Shown here piece after piece: positions 1 to 6,908 of a stretch of 19,778 nt of DNA. Origin of the DNA: CAZMGD01 sp964565705 (lineage in GTDB: Bacteria; Actinomycetota; Acidimicrobiia; Acidimicrobiales; Ilumatobacteraceae). Positions within the stretch are counted from its first letter, which is position 1. Each line of letters starts with the position of its first letter. Below the pieces are notes generated by a model. That model ran no database searches. It worked only from the letters and a program-made list of their open reading frames with translations, and had not been told where the DNA came from. A program made the translations under genes and the position numbers. The stretch is from positions 1 to 19,778 of the forward strand of contig CAZMGD010000081.1 of the NCBI GenBank assembly GCA_964565705.1, in the 5' to 3' direction.

Positions 1-1
1 C

Positions 2-382
2 GCCGCAGCCCTTGCGGAGCGACAGCTCACCTACACCGTGATCGAGGTGTTCGTGACCGACGACGTCGCCCAGCCCGCCGGCAACGTCATCGCCCAGAGC
101 ATCCCGCCCAAGACCGAGGTGCCGCGCGACACATCCGTCGAGCTCACCGTGTCGAAGGGCGAAGATCTCATCCCCTTCCCCGAGCTCGGCGGCCTCGACT
201 TCGCGGGCATCCAGGCCACGCTCACGGCCAGCGGCTTCACCGTCGGGGTCGTCGCCGGCGACAGCACCCAGGGGTTGGCCCAGGTGCTGATCGACGGTCA
301 GCCGGCGATCACCGGCAACATGTATCCGCGCGGCGCGACCGTCAACCTGGTCTATCCCGAACCGGCGGCGCCGGCCGGCTGA
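2..382 (+). CDS. PASTA-domain protein, C-terminal part (5' end outside window)
   Basis: The frame is open from the first bases, so this is the 3' end of a longer gene and the GTG at 38 is not a credible start. About 126 residues are visible. The first stretch (ERQLTYTVIEVF... to ...VELTVSKG) has the PASTA pattern, with an IAQS(I)PP core and a closing V-x-L-x-VSKG strand. A second, more diverged PASTA-like unit follows (PELGGLDFAGIQATL...GFTVGVV...GATVNLVYP) and the protein ends in a short Pro/Ala tail. PASTA repeats bind muropeptides or act as extracellular spacers. In actinobacteria they occur at the C terminus of PknB-type Ser/Thr kinases, of penicillin-binding proteins and of stand-alone secreted proteins. 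Which of these applies cannot be decided without the missing N-terminal part. The SDR gene follows in the same direction after 76 bp. Confidence 0.75.
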   Translation, partial: AAALAERQLTYTVIEVFVTDDVAQPAGNVIAQSIPPKTEVPRDTSVELTVSKGEDLIPFPELGGLDFAGIQATLTASGFTVGVVAGDSTQGLAQVLIDGQPAITGNMYPRGATVNLVYPEPAAPAG

Positions 383-458
383 GCCGCGGTTTCGGTCGCG
401 CGCCCGGCGCTGGGTAGGTTGAGCAGCCACCAGGATCCGCCATCGGGGGAAGTCGTCA

Positions 459-1331
459 ATGGGATCACTCGATGGTCGCGTCGCCATCATCACGGGGGCG
501 GGACGGGGCCTCGGTCGCGAGTACGCCGTGCTGTTCGCCCGCGAGGGGGCCAAGGTCGTCGTCAACGACCTCGGGACGTCCGACGCCGGTGAGGGCACCG
601 ACCTCAGCGCCGCGGACGAGACGGTCGCGACGATCGTTGCCGAGGGCGGCACGGCGATCGCGAACTGCGACGACGTCGCCTCGTGGGAGGGTGCCGAGCG
701 GCTGGTGCAGTGCGCGCTCAACGCGTTCGGCGAGCTCGACATCCTCGTCAACAACGCCGGGATCCTGCGCGACCGAGCGGTCGTGACGATGACCGAGGCC
801 GACTGGGACCAGGTGATCGCCGTCCACCTGAAGGGACACTCGGCGCCGACCCGCTTCGCCGGCGCCTACTGGCGCGCCCAGCACAAGGCCGGCCTCGGCC
901 GCCCGCGCAACATCGTGCACACGTCGAGCACGTCGGGCCTGTTCGCGAACCCGGGTCAGAGCAACTACGGCGCGGCGAAGTCGGGCATCGCCACGTTCAG
1001 CCAGATCGTGGCCAAGGAGCTCGCTCGCTACAACGTGCGCAGCAACTGCATCGCGCCCGCGGCCCGCACCCGCCTCACGCTGTCGGCGCCCGGGCTCGAG
1101 GACCTGATGCGCCCGTCGGAGGGCACCTTCGACGAGTGGGATCCGGCCAACGTCGGCCCGGTGGTGGCCTATCTCGCCAGCGAGTCGTGCCGTTTCAACG
1201 GGGAGACCTTCTACGTGCATGGCGGCACGATCACGAAGATGCAGACGTGGGTCAGCGGTCCGTCCGTGCACCGCAACGAGGCCTGGACCGTCGCCGACCT
1301 CGCCGCCGCCGCCGCCGACCTCGCCAAGTAG
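459..1331 (+). CDS. SDR-family 3-hydroxyacyl-CoA dehydrogenase (MFE-2/HSD17B4-like)
   Basis: A 290-residue short-chain dehydrogenase. The nucleotide-binding motif TGAGRGLG is at residues 12-19 and NNAG at 98-101. The catalytic set is Ser157, Tyr170 and Lys174 (NYGAAK), with the expected 13-residue Ser-Tyr spacing. The stretches VVNDLG, ILRDRAVVTMTEADWD, VHLKGH and IAPAARTR are typical of the dehydrogenase domain of peroxisomal multifunctional enzyme 2 and its actinobacterial stand-alone relatives. These oxidise 3-hydroxyacyl-CoA esters of fatty acids or steroid side chains with NAD(H). The exact substrate is inferred only. The ATG at 459 is preceded by GGGGGA (445-450) at 8 nt. A possible -10 box TAGGTT lies at 415-420. 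The next gene, an SCP2-like protein, is convergent. SCP2 domains are fused to this dehydrogenase type in eukaryotic MFE-2, so the pairing may be functional. Confidence 0.88.
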   Translation: MGSLDGRVAIITGAGRGLGREYAVLFAREGAKVVVNDLGTSDAGEGTDLSAADETVATIVAEGGTAIANCDDVASWEGAERLVQCALNAFGELDILVNNAGILRDRAVVTMTEADWDQVIAVHLKGHSAPTRFAGAYWRAQHKAGLGRPRNIVHTSSTSGLFANPGQSNYGAAKSGIATFSQIVAKELARYNVRSNCIAPAARTRLTLSAPGLEDLMRPSEGTFDEWDPANVGPVVAYLASESCRFNGETFYVHGGTITKMQTWVSGPSVHRNEAWTVADLAAAAADLAK

Positions 1332-1344
1332 CCGCTCTCGAGAG

Positions 1345-1395
1345 GTTCTTGCGGTCGAATCGTGCCCTTCCCGGGCGCGATTCGACCGCAAGAAC
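1345..1395. repeat. Palindromic 3'-end element, copy 1 (subtype GCGGTCGAATCG)
   Basis: The arms at 1345-1362 and 1378-1395 are perfect 18-bp inverted repeats (GTTCTTGCGGTCGAATCG and its complement). The stem continues through a T-G wobble and GCCC/GGGC (1364-1367 with 1373-1376), leaving a 5-nt loop. It lies between the convergent stops of the SDR gene (1331) and the SCP2-like gene (1404). Read from the minus strand, the SCP2 stop runs TGACCCCCACC straight into GTTCTTG. No U-tract follows on either strand. It is one of five related elements in the window and may act as a bidirectional terminator or 3'-end stabiliser. Confidence 0.85.
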
Positions 1396-1403
1396 GGTGG
1401 GGG

Positions 1404-1814
1404 TCAGGCCGTGATGTCTCGCAACTCGTGGGCGGCAGCCGCGGCTGCGGGTGAGGCGCCGACCGACAGTTGCATCTGCATCAGCTTCATCATGTCGCCC
1501 TGCACCTTGATGCGGCCCTGGAGGAATGCCTGGGTCGCCGCCGCGATGTCCTGGTCGACGAACACGGTCTTGGCCGTCTCCCAGTCGGTGGTGACCGTCA
1601 GGTCCGGCTCGTCCAGCTCGCCGAGCTCCAGCACGAGCGCGCCGGCGGACGTGTCGAGGTAGCTGTGCACGATGCCGTCGCCGAAGGGCACGTCGGTGAT
1701 CACCTGGTTCATCCGGATCGGGATGTCGGGCACCTCGACGTCGTCGCCGGCGTGGCGGGCCCGGATCTCCCGCGCCGCCTCGATCCATTCGTCGCTCAGG
1801 AACGGGTGTGCCAT
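1404..1814 (-). CDS. SCP2-like sterol-carrier-domain protein
   Basis: A 136-residue protein with the SCP2 fold pattern: a central strand pair around LVLELGELDEPDLTVTTDWETAKTVF and the signature AFLQGRIKVQGDMMKLMQMQ near residues 95-115. Small SCP2-like proteins bind lipids or acyl-CoAs in the cytosol. Neighbouring lipid-type enzymes (SDR dehydrogenase here, acyl-CoA ligase at 12.5-14 kb) fit that role, but the ligand is not known. There is no Shine-Dalgarno before the ATG at 1814. Instead TAACGT (1827-1822) ends 7 nt before it, which is the layout of a leaderless actinobacterial transcript. The same TAA is the stop codon of menC upstream, so translational coupling within one operon is the alternative. 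Confidence 0.75.
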   Translation of the reverse strand: MAHPFLSDEWIEAAREIRARHAGDDVEVPDIPIRMNQVITDVPFGDGIVHSYLDTSAGALVLELGELDEPDLTVTTDWETAKTVFVDQDIAAATQAFLQGRIKVQGDMMKLMQMQLSVGASPAAAAAAHELRDITA

Positions 1815-1821
1815 GGCGGCG

Positions 1822-1827
1822 ACGTTA
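1822..1827 (-). promoter_or_regulatory. Putative -10 box overlapping the menC stop (leaderless start)
   Basis: TAACGT fits TANNNT and ends 7 nt before the SCP2-like ATG, so transcription would start at or next to the ATG. Its first three bases are the TAA stop of menC. I see no clear -35 box, so this rests on spacing and on the missing Shine-Dalgarno. Confidence 0.35.
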
Positions 1828-2952
1828 CCGCTGCGACGGGTGGGCGCCGTCGGCGTCGACCGTCACCACCGACGTCGTCACCGAGTCGAGCACGTCGAGG
1901 TCGATCTCGACGCCGAGGCCTGGTCCGGTGGGAACCGCGACGTGGCCGTCGACCACCTCGATCGGCTCGGTGACGATGTCGCGGGCCCAGAAGCGGCTCG
2001 ACGCCGACACGTCGCCCGGGAGCGTGAAGCCGGGCAGCGCAGCAAGGGCCGCGTTGGCCGCACGGCCGATGCCGGTCTCGACCATCCCGCCGCACCACAC
2101 CGGTATGCCGTTGGCCCGGCACACGTCGTGCACTCGCCGGGCCTCGAGGTAGCCGCCGACCCGACCCGCCTTGACGTTGACGATCGACGTGGCCCCGATC
2201 GCGATCGCGTCCGCCGCTCCGCGCGCTGAGAGGATCGACTCGTCGAGGCAGATCGGCGTCTCGATCTCCGCCGCCAGTTGGGCATGGCCGATGACATCGT
2301 CCTCGGGGAGCGGTTGCTCGATCAGCAGGAGGTCGAACTCGTCGAGCCGGGCCAGGTGGCGGCCGTCGGCGCGCGTGTAGGCGGCGTTCGCGTCGACCTG
2401 CAACGGGATGTCGCCGAACTCGTCGCGCACCGCGCTCACGCGCTCGATGTCGATGCCCGGCTCGATCTTCAGCTTGATCCGCACGTACCCCTCGTCGAGG
2501 TACGCGCGCACGGCGTCGAGCAGCGCCGGTGTGGTGTCGAAGATGCCGACGGACACGCCCGAGGGGATCCGGTCGCGCACCGCGCCCAGGTGGTGGGCCA
2601 GCGACACGCCCTGTCCGCGCAGCTGGGCGTCGAGCACCGCCATCTCGACCGCGGCCTTGGCCATCGGATGACCGCGGACCGGCTCGAGCTCCTCGGCGAC
2701 GAGGTGGGCGGCCAGCGGGCGGCCGAACAGGCGGGGGAGGAGGTGGCGGATCATCACGTCCTGCGACCCGTCGACGTACTCGCTCGAGTACAGGGGCTCC
2801 GACAGCGAGACGCACTCGCCCCAGCCCTCACCGGCCGAGGTGAGCGCCCGCACGATGAGGACGTCGCGCGACGTCTGGGTGCCGAACGACGTGCGGAACG
2901 GCGAGACCAGCGGCAACGCGATGCGCCGCAGCTCCACCTCCTCCAGGTGCAA
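1825..2952 (-). CDS. menC: o-Succinylbenzoate synthase family enzyme (enolase superfamily)
   Basis: A 375-residue enolase-superfamily protein (length from a TTG start). The lid (LVSPFRTSFGTQTSRD, residues 15-30) is typical of the OSBS/NSAR group. Catalytic lysines are K160 and K162 (RIKLKIEP). Metal ligands are D187 (VDANAAY), E212 (IEQP) and D237 (CLDES), and K261 lies in NVKAGRVGG. The expected reaction is dehydration of SHCHC to o-succinylbenzoate in menaquinone synthesis. Promiscuous N-acylamino-acid racemase activity is known for this group, and no other men gene is nearby to settle it. I chose TTG 2952, which gives an N-terminus MHLEEVELRR like relatives. GGGAGG stands 13 nt upstream, which is somewhat far. 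GTG 2967 is the alternative but overlaps that GGGAGG. The frame stays open to 3111 only as a shadow of the upstream gene, whose stop is 19 nt away, so the two are probably co-transcribed. Confidence 0.82.
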   Translation of the reverse strand: MHLEEVELRRIALPLVSPFRTSFGTQTSRDVLIVRALTSAGEGWGECVSLSEPLYSSEYVDGSQDVMIRHLLPRLFGRPLAAHLVAEELEPVRGHPMAKAAVEMAVLDAQLRGQGVSLAHHLGAVRDRIPSGVSVGIFDTTPALLDAVRAYLDEGYVRIKLKIEPGIDIERVSAVRDEFGDIPLQVDANAAYTRADGRHLARLDEFDLLLIEQPLPEDDVIGHAQLAAEIETPICLDESILSARGAADAIAIGATSIVNVKAGRVGGYLEARRVHDVCRANGIPVWCGGMVETGIGRAANAALAALPGFTLPGDVSASSRFWARDIVTEPIEVVDGHVAVPTGPGLGVEIDLDVLDSVTTSVVTVDADGAHPSQR

Positions 2953-2971
2953 CCAATCCGAGATCACCTCC

Positions 2972-4123
2972 CTACCCAACCACACCGGCGCGGTACGCGC
3001 AGCGGACGGCGAGCACCTGGCGCACCTCGGGGGCGACGTCCTCGGCGAACTCGTCGCGGTAGGTGGCGTCGGTCGAGAGCACGACGGTGAAGTACATCCC
3101 GGTGAACGCACCGAGGAACCCCGAGACCCGCAGCAGCGGCTCGCTCAGCACGAGGTCGCGCCCGCTCACGGTCCACGTCGCGTAGACGTGCACGTCGGCG
3201 AGCCCGGTCCACGAGGCCACGATCTCCTCCGGGATGGCGAGGAACCCGAACAGGACGAAGAACCCGGTCAGCAGCACGGACACGAACGTGATCTGCACCG
3301 CCTGGGGGAACAGGTGGACGAGGCCGACGTTGAGCCGCTCTCGCCAGGTCAGGTCGGGAGGTGGCGGCTCGCCGATCGCCGGGAGCTGGCCCGGGACGAT
3401 CGGCTGGTCGTCGCCGAGGCCGGTCCGCACGTCGTCCCAGGTCTCGAACCGGGCCAGACCGGCCAGCTCCTTGGGGGCCCTCGACAGCACGAAGAACGCG
3501 CCGAGCAGGAAGAACAGGAGCAGCACGGCGACGTAGGGGATGCCGGTGAGGGTGCCGGCGACCTGCCAGACCTCGGAGCTGATGAACAGGAACGCCGTGA
3601 ACAGCAGCAGCAGTGGCAGCACCCGCAGCACCAGCCCGAGGAGCAGCGCCAGCTGGGCCAGGCTGCGCCGCCACGCCCACCGGAGCAGGGGCACGATGCC
3701 GTAACTCGTGCCGAGGTAGATGGCGGCGAGCACGGCGATGCCGGTGACGATCGACTGGAATGCGTCGCCACCCTGGCCGAACACCGCTGGTGGGATCGCT
3801 GGGCCGATGACGAAGAGCACGAGCTCGGGCCAGCCGATGCGTCGCGGGCGGCTGAGCGCGGGCCGGCGGCGCAGCACGTTGGCCACCGCCCAGGTCGCGA
3901 CGAGGATCGCGAGCACGGCGAGCGCGACGAGCACGTTGCGCTGCCAGGTCCAGCGCTGGAGGTCGAGCGCGTTGAACCCGCCGGCGAGGTAGGCGACGAC
4001 GAGGACGGGCGTGGCCCGTGTCCAGATGTCGGTGCTGGCGTCGTAGTGGTCGATGAAGTGCGGTACCCCGCGTTGCACGAACCACCGCTCCACCGAGGTC
4101 AGCTCGACGGCCCGCTGCGCCAT
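2972..4123 (-). CDS. Polytopic membrane protein of unknown function
   Basis: A 383-residue protein. It opens with a soluble motif (ERWFVQRGVPHFIDHYDASTDIWTRATP) followed by about seven to nine hydrophobic segments, including NVLVALAVLAILVATWAVANVL, LAQLALLLGLVLRVLPLLLLF, a VAVLLLFFLLGAFFVL stretch and FVSVLLTGFFVLFGFLAIPEEIV. A soluble loop in the middle (APKELAGLARFETWDDV... to ...WRERLN) precedes the last membrane segments. I recognise it only as a conserved actinobacterial membrane protein; the RGVPHFI start is familiar but I cannot give it a function. Two starts are possible: ATG 4156 and ATG 4123. I chose 4123 because TAGGTT (4137-4132) lies 8 nt before it, matching other leaderless starts here. 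It is divergent from serA and lies just upstream of menC. Confidence 0.7.
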   Translation of the reverse strand: MAQRAVELTSVERWFVQRGVPHFIDHYDASTDIWTRATPVLVVAYLAGGFNALDLQRWTWQRNVLVALAVLAILVATWAVANVLRRRPALSRPRRIGWPELVLFVIGPAIPPAVFGQGGDAFQSIVTGIAVLAAIYLGTSYGIVPLLRWAWRRSLAQLALLLGLVLRVLPLLLLFTAFLFISSEVWQVAGTLTGIPYVAVLLLFFLLGAFFVLSRAPKELAGLARFETWDDVRTGLGDDQPIVPGQLPAIGEPPPPDLTWRERLNVGLVHLFPQAVQITFVSVLLTGFFVLFGFLAIPEEIVASWTGLADVHVYATWTVSGRDLVLSEPLLRVSGFLGAFTGMYFTVVLSTDATYRDEFAEDVAPEVRQVLAVRCAYRAGVVG

Positions 4124-4131
4124 GGCCGCGC

Positions 4132-4137
4132 AACCTA
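4132..4137 (-). promoter_or_regulatory. Putative -10 box of the membrane-protein gene
   Basis: TAGGTT matches TANNNT and ends 8 nt before ATG 4123, with no Shine-Dalgarno in between. TTGACG (4164-4159) lies upstream but with a 21-nt spacer, too long for a standard -35. The 83-bp divergent region also serves serA. On the plus strand CATCAT (4194-4199) ends 7 nt before the serA ATG and could be its -10. Confidence 0.3.
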
Positions 4138-4206
4138 CTGGGGGCGTGACAGACATTTCGTCAACTCGTTGGCCGGTCTCCGGCCCCCGCCGCCATCATG
4201 TGGGCC

Positions 4207-5772
4207 ATGTCTCGCATCCTGGTGACCGAAGAGATCGCCGACGGCGGCCTGGACCGGCTGCGGTCGGCGGGTCACACCGTCGACGTGCAGCTCGGCCTGT
4301 CGCCCGAGCAGCTGCTCGGCGCGATCGTCGGCGCCCATGGGTTGATCATCCGCAGCTCCACCCAGGTCACCGCCGAGGTGCTCGCCGCCGCCGACGAGCT
4401 GGTCGTCGTCGGCCGGGCCGGCATCGGCCTCGACAACGTCGACGTCGCCGCGGCGACCGCCCGGGGCGTGATGGTCGTCAACGCCCCGCAGAGCAACATC
4501 ATCTCCGCCGCCGAGCACACGATGGCGCTGCTGCTGGCCCAGGCCCGCAACGTCCCCCAGGCTCACGCCGCGCTCAAGGCCGGCCGCTGGGAGCGCAGCA
4601 ACTGGGAGGGTGTCGAGCTCGCCGACAAGACGCTCGGCGTCGTCGGACTCGGACGCATCGGCAAGCTCGTCGCCGACCGGGCCAAGGGCTTCGGGATGCG
4701 CCTCGTCGCCTACGACCCGTTCGTGTCCGCCGACCGGGCCCGGCAGATGGGCGTCGAGCTGCTGTCGCTCGATCAGGTCGTCGCCGAGAGCGACTTCCTC
4801 ACCATCCACCTGCCGAAGACGAAGGAGACGACCGGCATCATCGGCCGCGACCTCCTGCTCAAGGCCAAGCCGTCGCTGCGCGTGATCAACGTGGCTCGCG
4901 GCGGGATCGTCGACGAGGACGCGCTCGCCGAAGCGGTGCGCGACGGCGTGATCGCCGGTGCCGCACTCGACGTGTTCAGCAGCGAGCCGATGACCGAGTC
5001 ACCGCTGTTCGAGCTCGACGGGATCGTCGTCACCCCGCACCTCGGCGCCAGCACCCGCGAGGCGCAGGACAAGGCGGGCGACACGATCGCCGACATGGTG
5101 CAGCTCGCGCTCGCCGACGAGTTCGTGCCGTTCGCCGTCAACGTCAGCGCCGCCGAGGCCAACGAGACGCTGCGCCCGTTCCTGCCCCTCGCCGAGCGCC
5201 TCGGGCGGATCTTCGCGTCGCTCCTCGGGCAGCTGCCGCCGGTGATCGAGATCGGCGCCGAGGGCGAGATCGGTGGGTACGACACGCGCATCCTCGGCCT
5301 GTCGGCGCTGAAGGGCTTCTTCGGCTGGATCAGCGACGAGCCGGTGACGTTCGTCAACGCGCCACAGCTCGCCGCCAGCCGCGGGGTCGAGATCCGCGAG
5401 GTCAACACCAGCACGTCGGCGGACTACGTCAACCTGCTGACCCTGCGCGGTGGCGGGCACTCCGTCGCCGGCACCCTGACCGGACGCCGTGGCGAGCAGC
5501 GCCTCGTCGAGATCGACGACCACACGTTCGACCTGCCGCCGGCCGAGTACATGCTCGTCGTCAAGAACGACGACCGCCCGGGCGTGATCGGCACCGTCGG
5601 CACGCTGCTCGGACATGCCGGCGTGAACATCGCCGACATGGACGTCGGCCGGGCTGCCGAGCCCGGCACCGCGGTGATGCTGATCGCCCCCACCGCCCCC
5701 GTCGACGAGGCGACGGTCGACGCCCTGCGCGCCGCCCCCGGCATCATCACCGTCGACGTCTTGCACGCCTGA
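4207..5772 (+). CDS. serA: D-3-phosphoglycerate dehydrogenase, long ACT-domain form
   Basis: A 521-residue enzyme for the first step of serine synthesis: oxidation of 3-phosphoglycerate to 3-phosphohydroxypyruvate with NAD+. Visible features are GRAGIGLDNVD (70-80), the Rossmann motif GLGRIG (147-152) and the catalytic Arg231 (VARGGIVDE), Glu260 and His278 (TPHLGAS). A substrate-binding intervening domain follows (about 305-440), then a C-terminal ACT domain (about 447-521, YMLVVKNDDRPGVIGTVG) that usually senses serine. This is the actinobacterial long type, as in Mycobacterium. ATG 4207 gives the usual MSRILVTEE start; an in-frame ATG at 4198 would only add MWA. There is no Shine-Dalgarno, so the message may be leaderless. 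A strong palindrome starts 5 nt after the stop. Confidence 0.96.
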   Translation: MSRILVTEEIADGGLDRLRSAGHTVDVQLGLSPEQLLGAIVGAHGLIIRSSTQVTAEVLAAADELVVVGRAGIGLDNVDVAAATARGVMVVNAPQSNIISAAEHTMALLLAQARNVPQAHAALKAGRWERSNWEGVELADKTLGVVGLGRIGKLVADRAKGFGMRLVAYDPFVSADRARQMGVELLSLDQVVAESDFLTIHLPKTKETTGIIGRDLLLKAKPSLRVINVARGGIVDEDALAEAVRDGVIAGAALDVFSSEPMTESPLFELDGIVVTPHLGASTREAQDKAGDTIADMVQLALADEFVPFAVNVSAAEANETLRPFLPLAERLGRIFASLLGQLPPVIEIGAEGEIGGYDTRILGLSALKGFFGWISDEPVTFVNAPQLAASRGVEIREVNTSTSADYVNLLTLRGGGHSVAGTLTGRRGEQRLVEIDDHTFDLPPAEYMLVVKNDDRPGVIGTVGTLLGHAGVNIADMDVGRAAEPGTAVMLIAPTAPVDEATVDALRAAPGIITVDVLHA

Positions 5773-5776
5773 CCCC

Positions 5777-5834
5777 CTTCGTTCTCGGGAGCAAATCCGG
5801 TGCTGGAGCACCCGGATCGCTCCCGAGAACGAAG
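5777..5834. repeat. Palindromic 3'-end element, copy 2 (subtype CGGGAGCAAATC)
   Basis: A perfect 16-bp outer stem (CTTCGTTCTCGGGAGC at 5777-5792 with 5819-5834) is followed by a less regular inner part (AAATCCGGTGCT against AGCACCCGGATC, offset by single-base bulges) and a 2-nt loop. It begins 5 nt after the serA stop (TGACCCC), and its right end is 20 nt before the next ATG (5854). serA and the two-cupin gene point the same way, so this is not a convergent-gene terminator. Confidence 0.85.
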
Positions 5835-5853
5835 CAGCGCGAGGCTGGGTGGC

Positions 5854-6849
5854 ATGGATACCGCCACCGGGTCGCCGAAGGTCGAGGGTGTGGAGGCCGT
5901 GTTCCACCACGTCGACGACATCGAGTGGACGCCCGTCAAGCGCCAGCGCAATGCCGATGGCTCTGAGTCGGTGGTGCGCGAGAAGTGGCCGGCGATGCGG
6001 CCCGACTTCCTGTCCGCCTACGTGCACTACGAGCCGGGGATGGTGGTGCGCCGCCACGGTCACCGCAGCAACCACCTCGTGTACGTGCTCGACGGTGGCG
6101 CGTGGATCGGCGGTCGGTGGTGCACCGCGAACACGCACATCGAGGTGCCGCTCGGTGCGTCGTTCGGTCCGATCGTCGCCGGGCCCGACGGCGTGACGTG
6201 CTGGGAGCTGAGCTTCGGCGACTTCGGCGGGTGGGGCGATCACCCGGAGATGTACGAGCGGGAGATCACCGAGCGCGGCGTCACGCCGCTTCCCGACCCG
6301 CCGCTGGTGCTGCCCGAGTGGTGGGTCGACCCCCGCACGGAGTGGGGCGCTGCGGAACGGACGTGGAAGGTCGAGGGTGTCGAGGCAACGTTCACGTCGG
6401 TGGACGACCTGGTCTGGACCGAGGTCAAGCGCCAGCGCAACGCCGACGGCACCGTCGCCGCGATCCGGGAGAAGTGGCCGATCGCCCGGCCCGACTTCAT
6501 GACCGCCTACATGGAGTACGACCCCGACATGGTGTGCCGCCGCCACGGCCACTTCGGCCACCACCTGGTGTGGGTGATCGCCGGCGGCGCGTGGTTCGGT
6601 GACCGTTGGTGCCGGGCCGGAACCCACATCGAGCTGCCGTTGGGTGCCGCGTTCGGCCCGATCGTCGCCGGCGACGAGGGCACGACGTTCCTCGAGATCA
6701 CCAACGGCGACTTCCGCAGCTGGGGCGATCAGCCCGAGCTGTTCGACGCCGCCATCGCCCAGCGCGGCGTGACCCCGCTGCCCGACCCCGAGATCGACAC
6801 GATCGGCGACTGGTTCGAGGACAAGCGGGGTTTCTGGAGCGCTCAGTGA
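5854..6849 (+). CDS. Two-cupin protein made by internal tandem duplication
   Basis: A 331-residue protein built from two cupin units, residues 10-149 and 173-312. They align without gaps and about 64% of positions are identical by my hand count. Each has RxRRHGH-type metal ligands (H68, H70, H74; H231, H233, H236/H237) and a second motif THIE-x-PLGA-x-FGPIVAG (H95/E97; H258/E260). Shared blocks include VKRQRNADG, REKWP, RPDF and RGVTPLPDP. Cupins of this kind bind Fe, Mn or Zn and may be dioxygenases, isomerases or small-molecule sensors. I cannot assign a substrate. The start at ATG 5854 has GAGG about 11 nt upstream; a GTG at 5800 is in frame but lies inside the palindrome. The gene is bracketed by two copies of the same palindrome subtype. 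Confidence 0.78.
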   Translation: MDTATGSPKVEGVEAVFHHVDDIEWTPVKRQRNADGSESVVREKWPAMRPDFLSAYVHYEPGMVVRRHGHRSNHLVYVLDGGAWIGGRWCTANTHIEVPLGASFGPIVAGPDGVTCWELSFGDFGGWGDHPEMYEREITERGVTPLPDPPLVLPEWWVDPRTEWGAAERTWKVEGVEATFTSVDDLVWTEVKRQRNADGTVAAIREKWPIARPDFMTAYMEYDPDMVCRRHGHFGHHLVWVIAGGAWFGDRWCRAGTHIELPLGAAFGPIVAGDEGTTFLEITNGDFRSWGDQPELFDAAIAQRGVTPLPDPEIDTIGDWFEDKRGFWSAQ

Positions 6850-6850
6850 A

Positions 6851-6894
6851 CTCGGGAGCAAATCGGGTGCAATAGCACCCGATTTGCTCCCGAG
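6851..6894. repeat. Palindromic 3'-end element, copy 3 (subtype CGGGAGCAAATC)
   Basis: A perfect 20-bp stem: CTCGGGAGCAAATCGGGTGC at 6851-6870, loop AATA, complement at 6875-6894. The left arm starts 2 nt after the stop of the two-cupin gene (TGAACTCGGG). The right side continues as GAACGAAGGGTGGGG into the TCA that is the pyrF stop on the other strand, so from pyrF the order is TGACCCCACCC then TTCGTTCTCGG. It separates two convergent genes. Its arms are nearly the same as those of copy 2, upstream of the two-cupin gene. Confidence 0.87.
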
Positions 6895-6908
6895 AACGAA
6901 GGGTGGGG

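Noticed and set aside
2840..4225. Long open frames antisense to real genes (also 4053-5966, 4999-6861, 8360-10384, 10674-11615)
   Set aside because: Their translations are rich in Arg, Ala, Gly, Pro, Gln and His with no domain, and each lies fully over a gene with clear motifs; this is usual in high-GC DNA.
5800..5853. GTG 5800 as start of the two-cupin gene
   Set aside because: It lies in the apex of palindrome copy 2, and the added residues are just the translated hairpin; ATG 5854 has a GAGG upstream.
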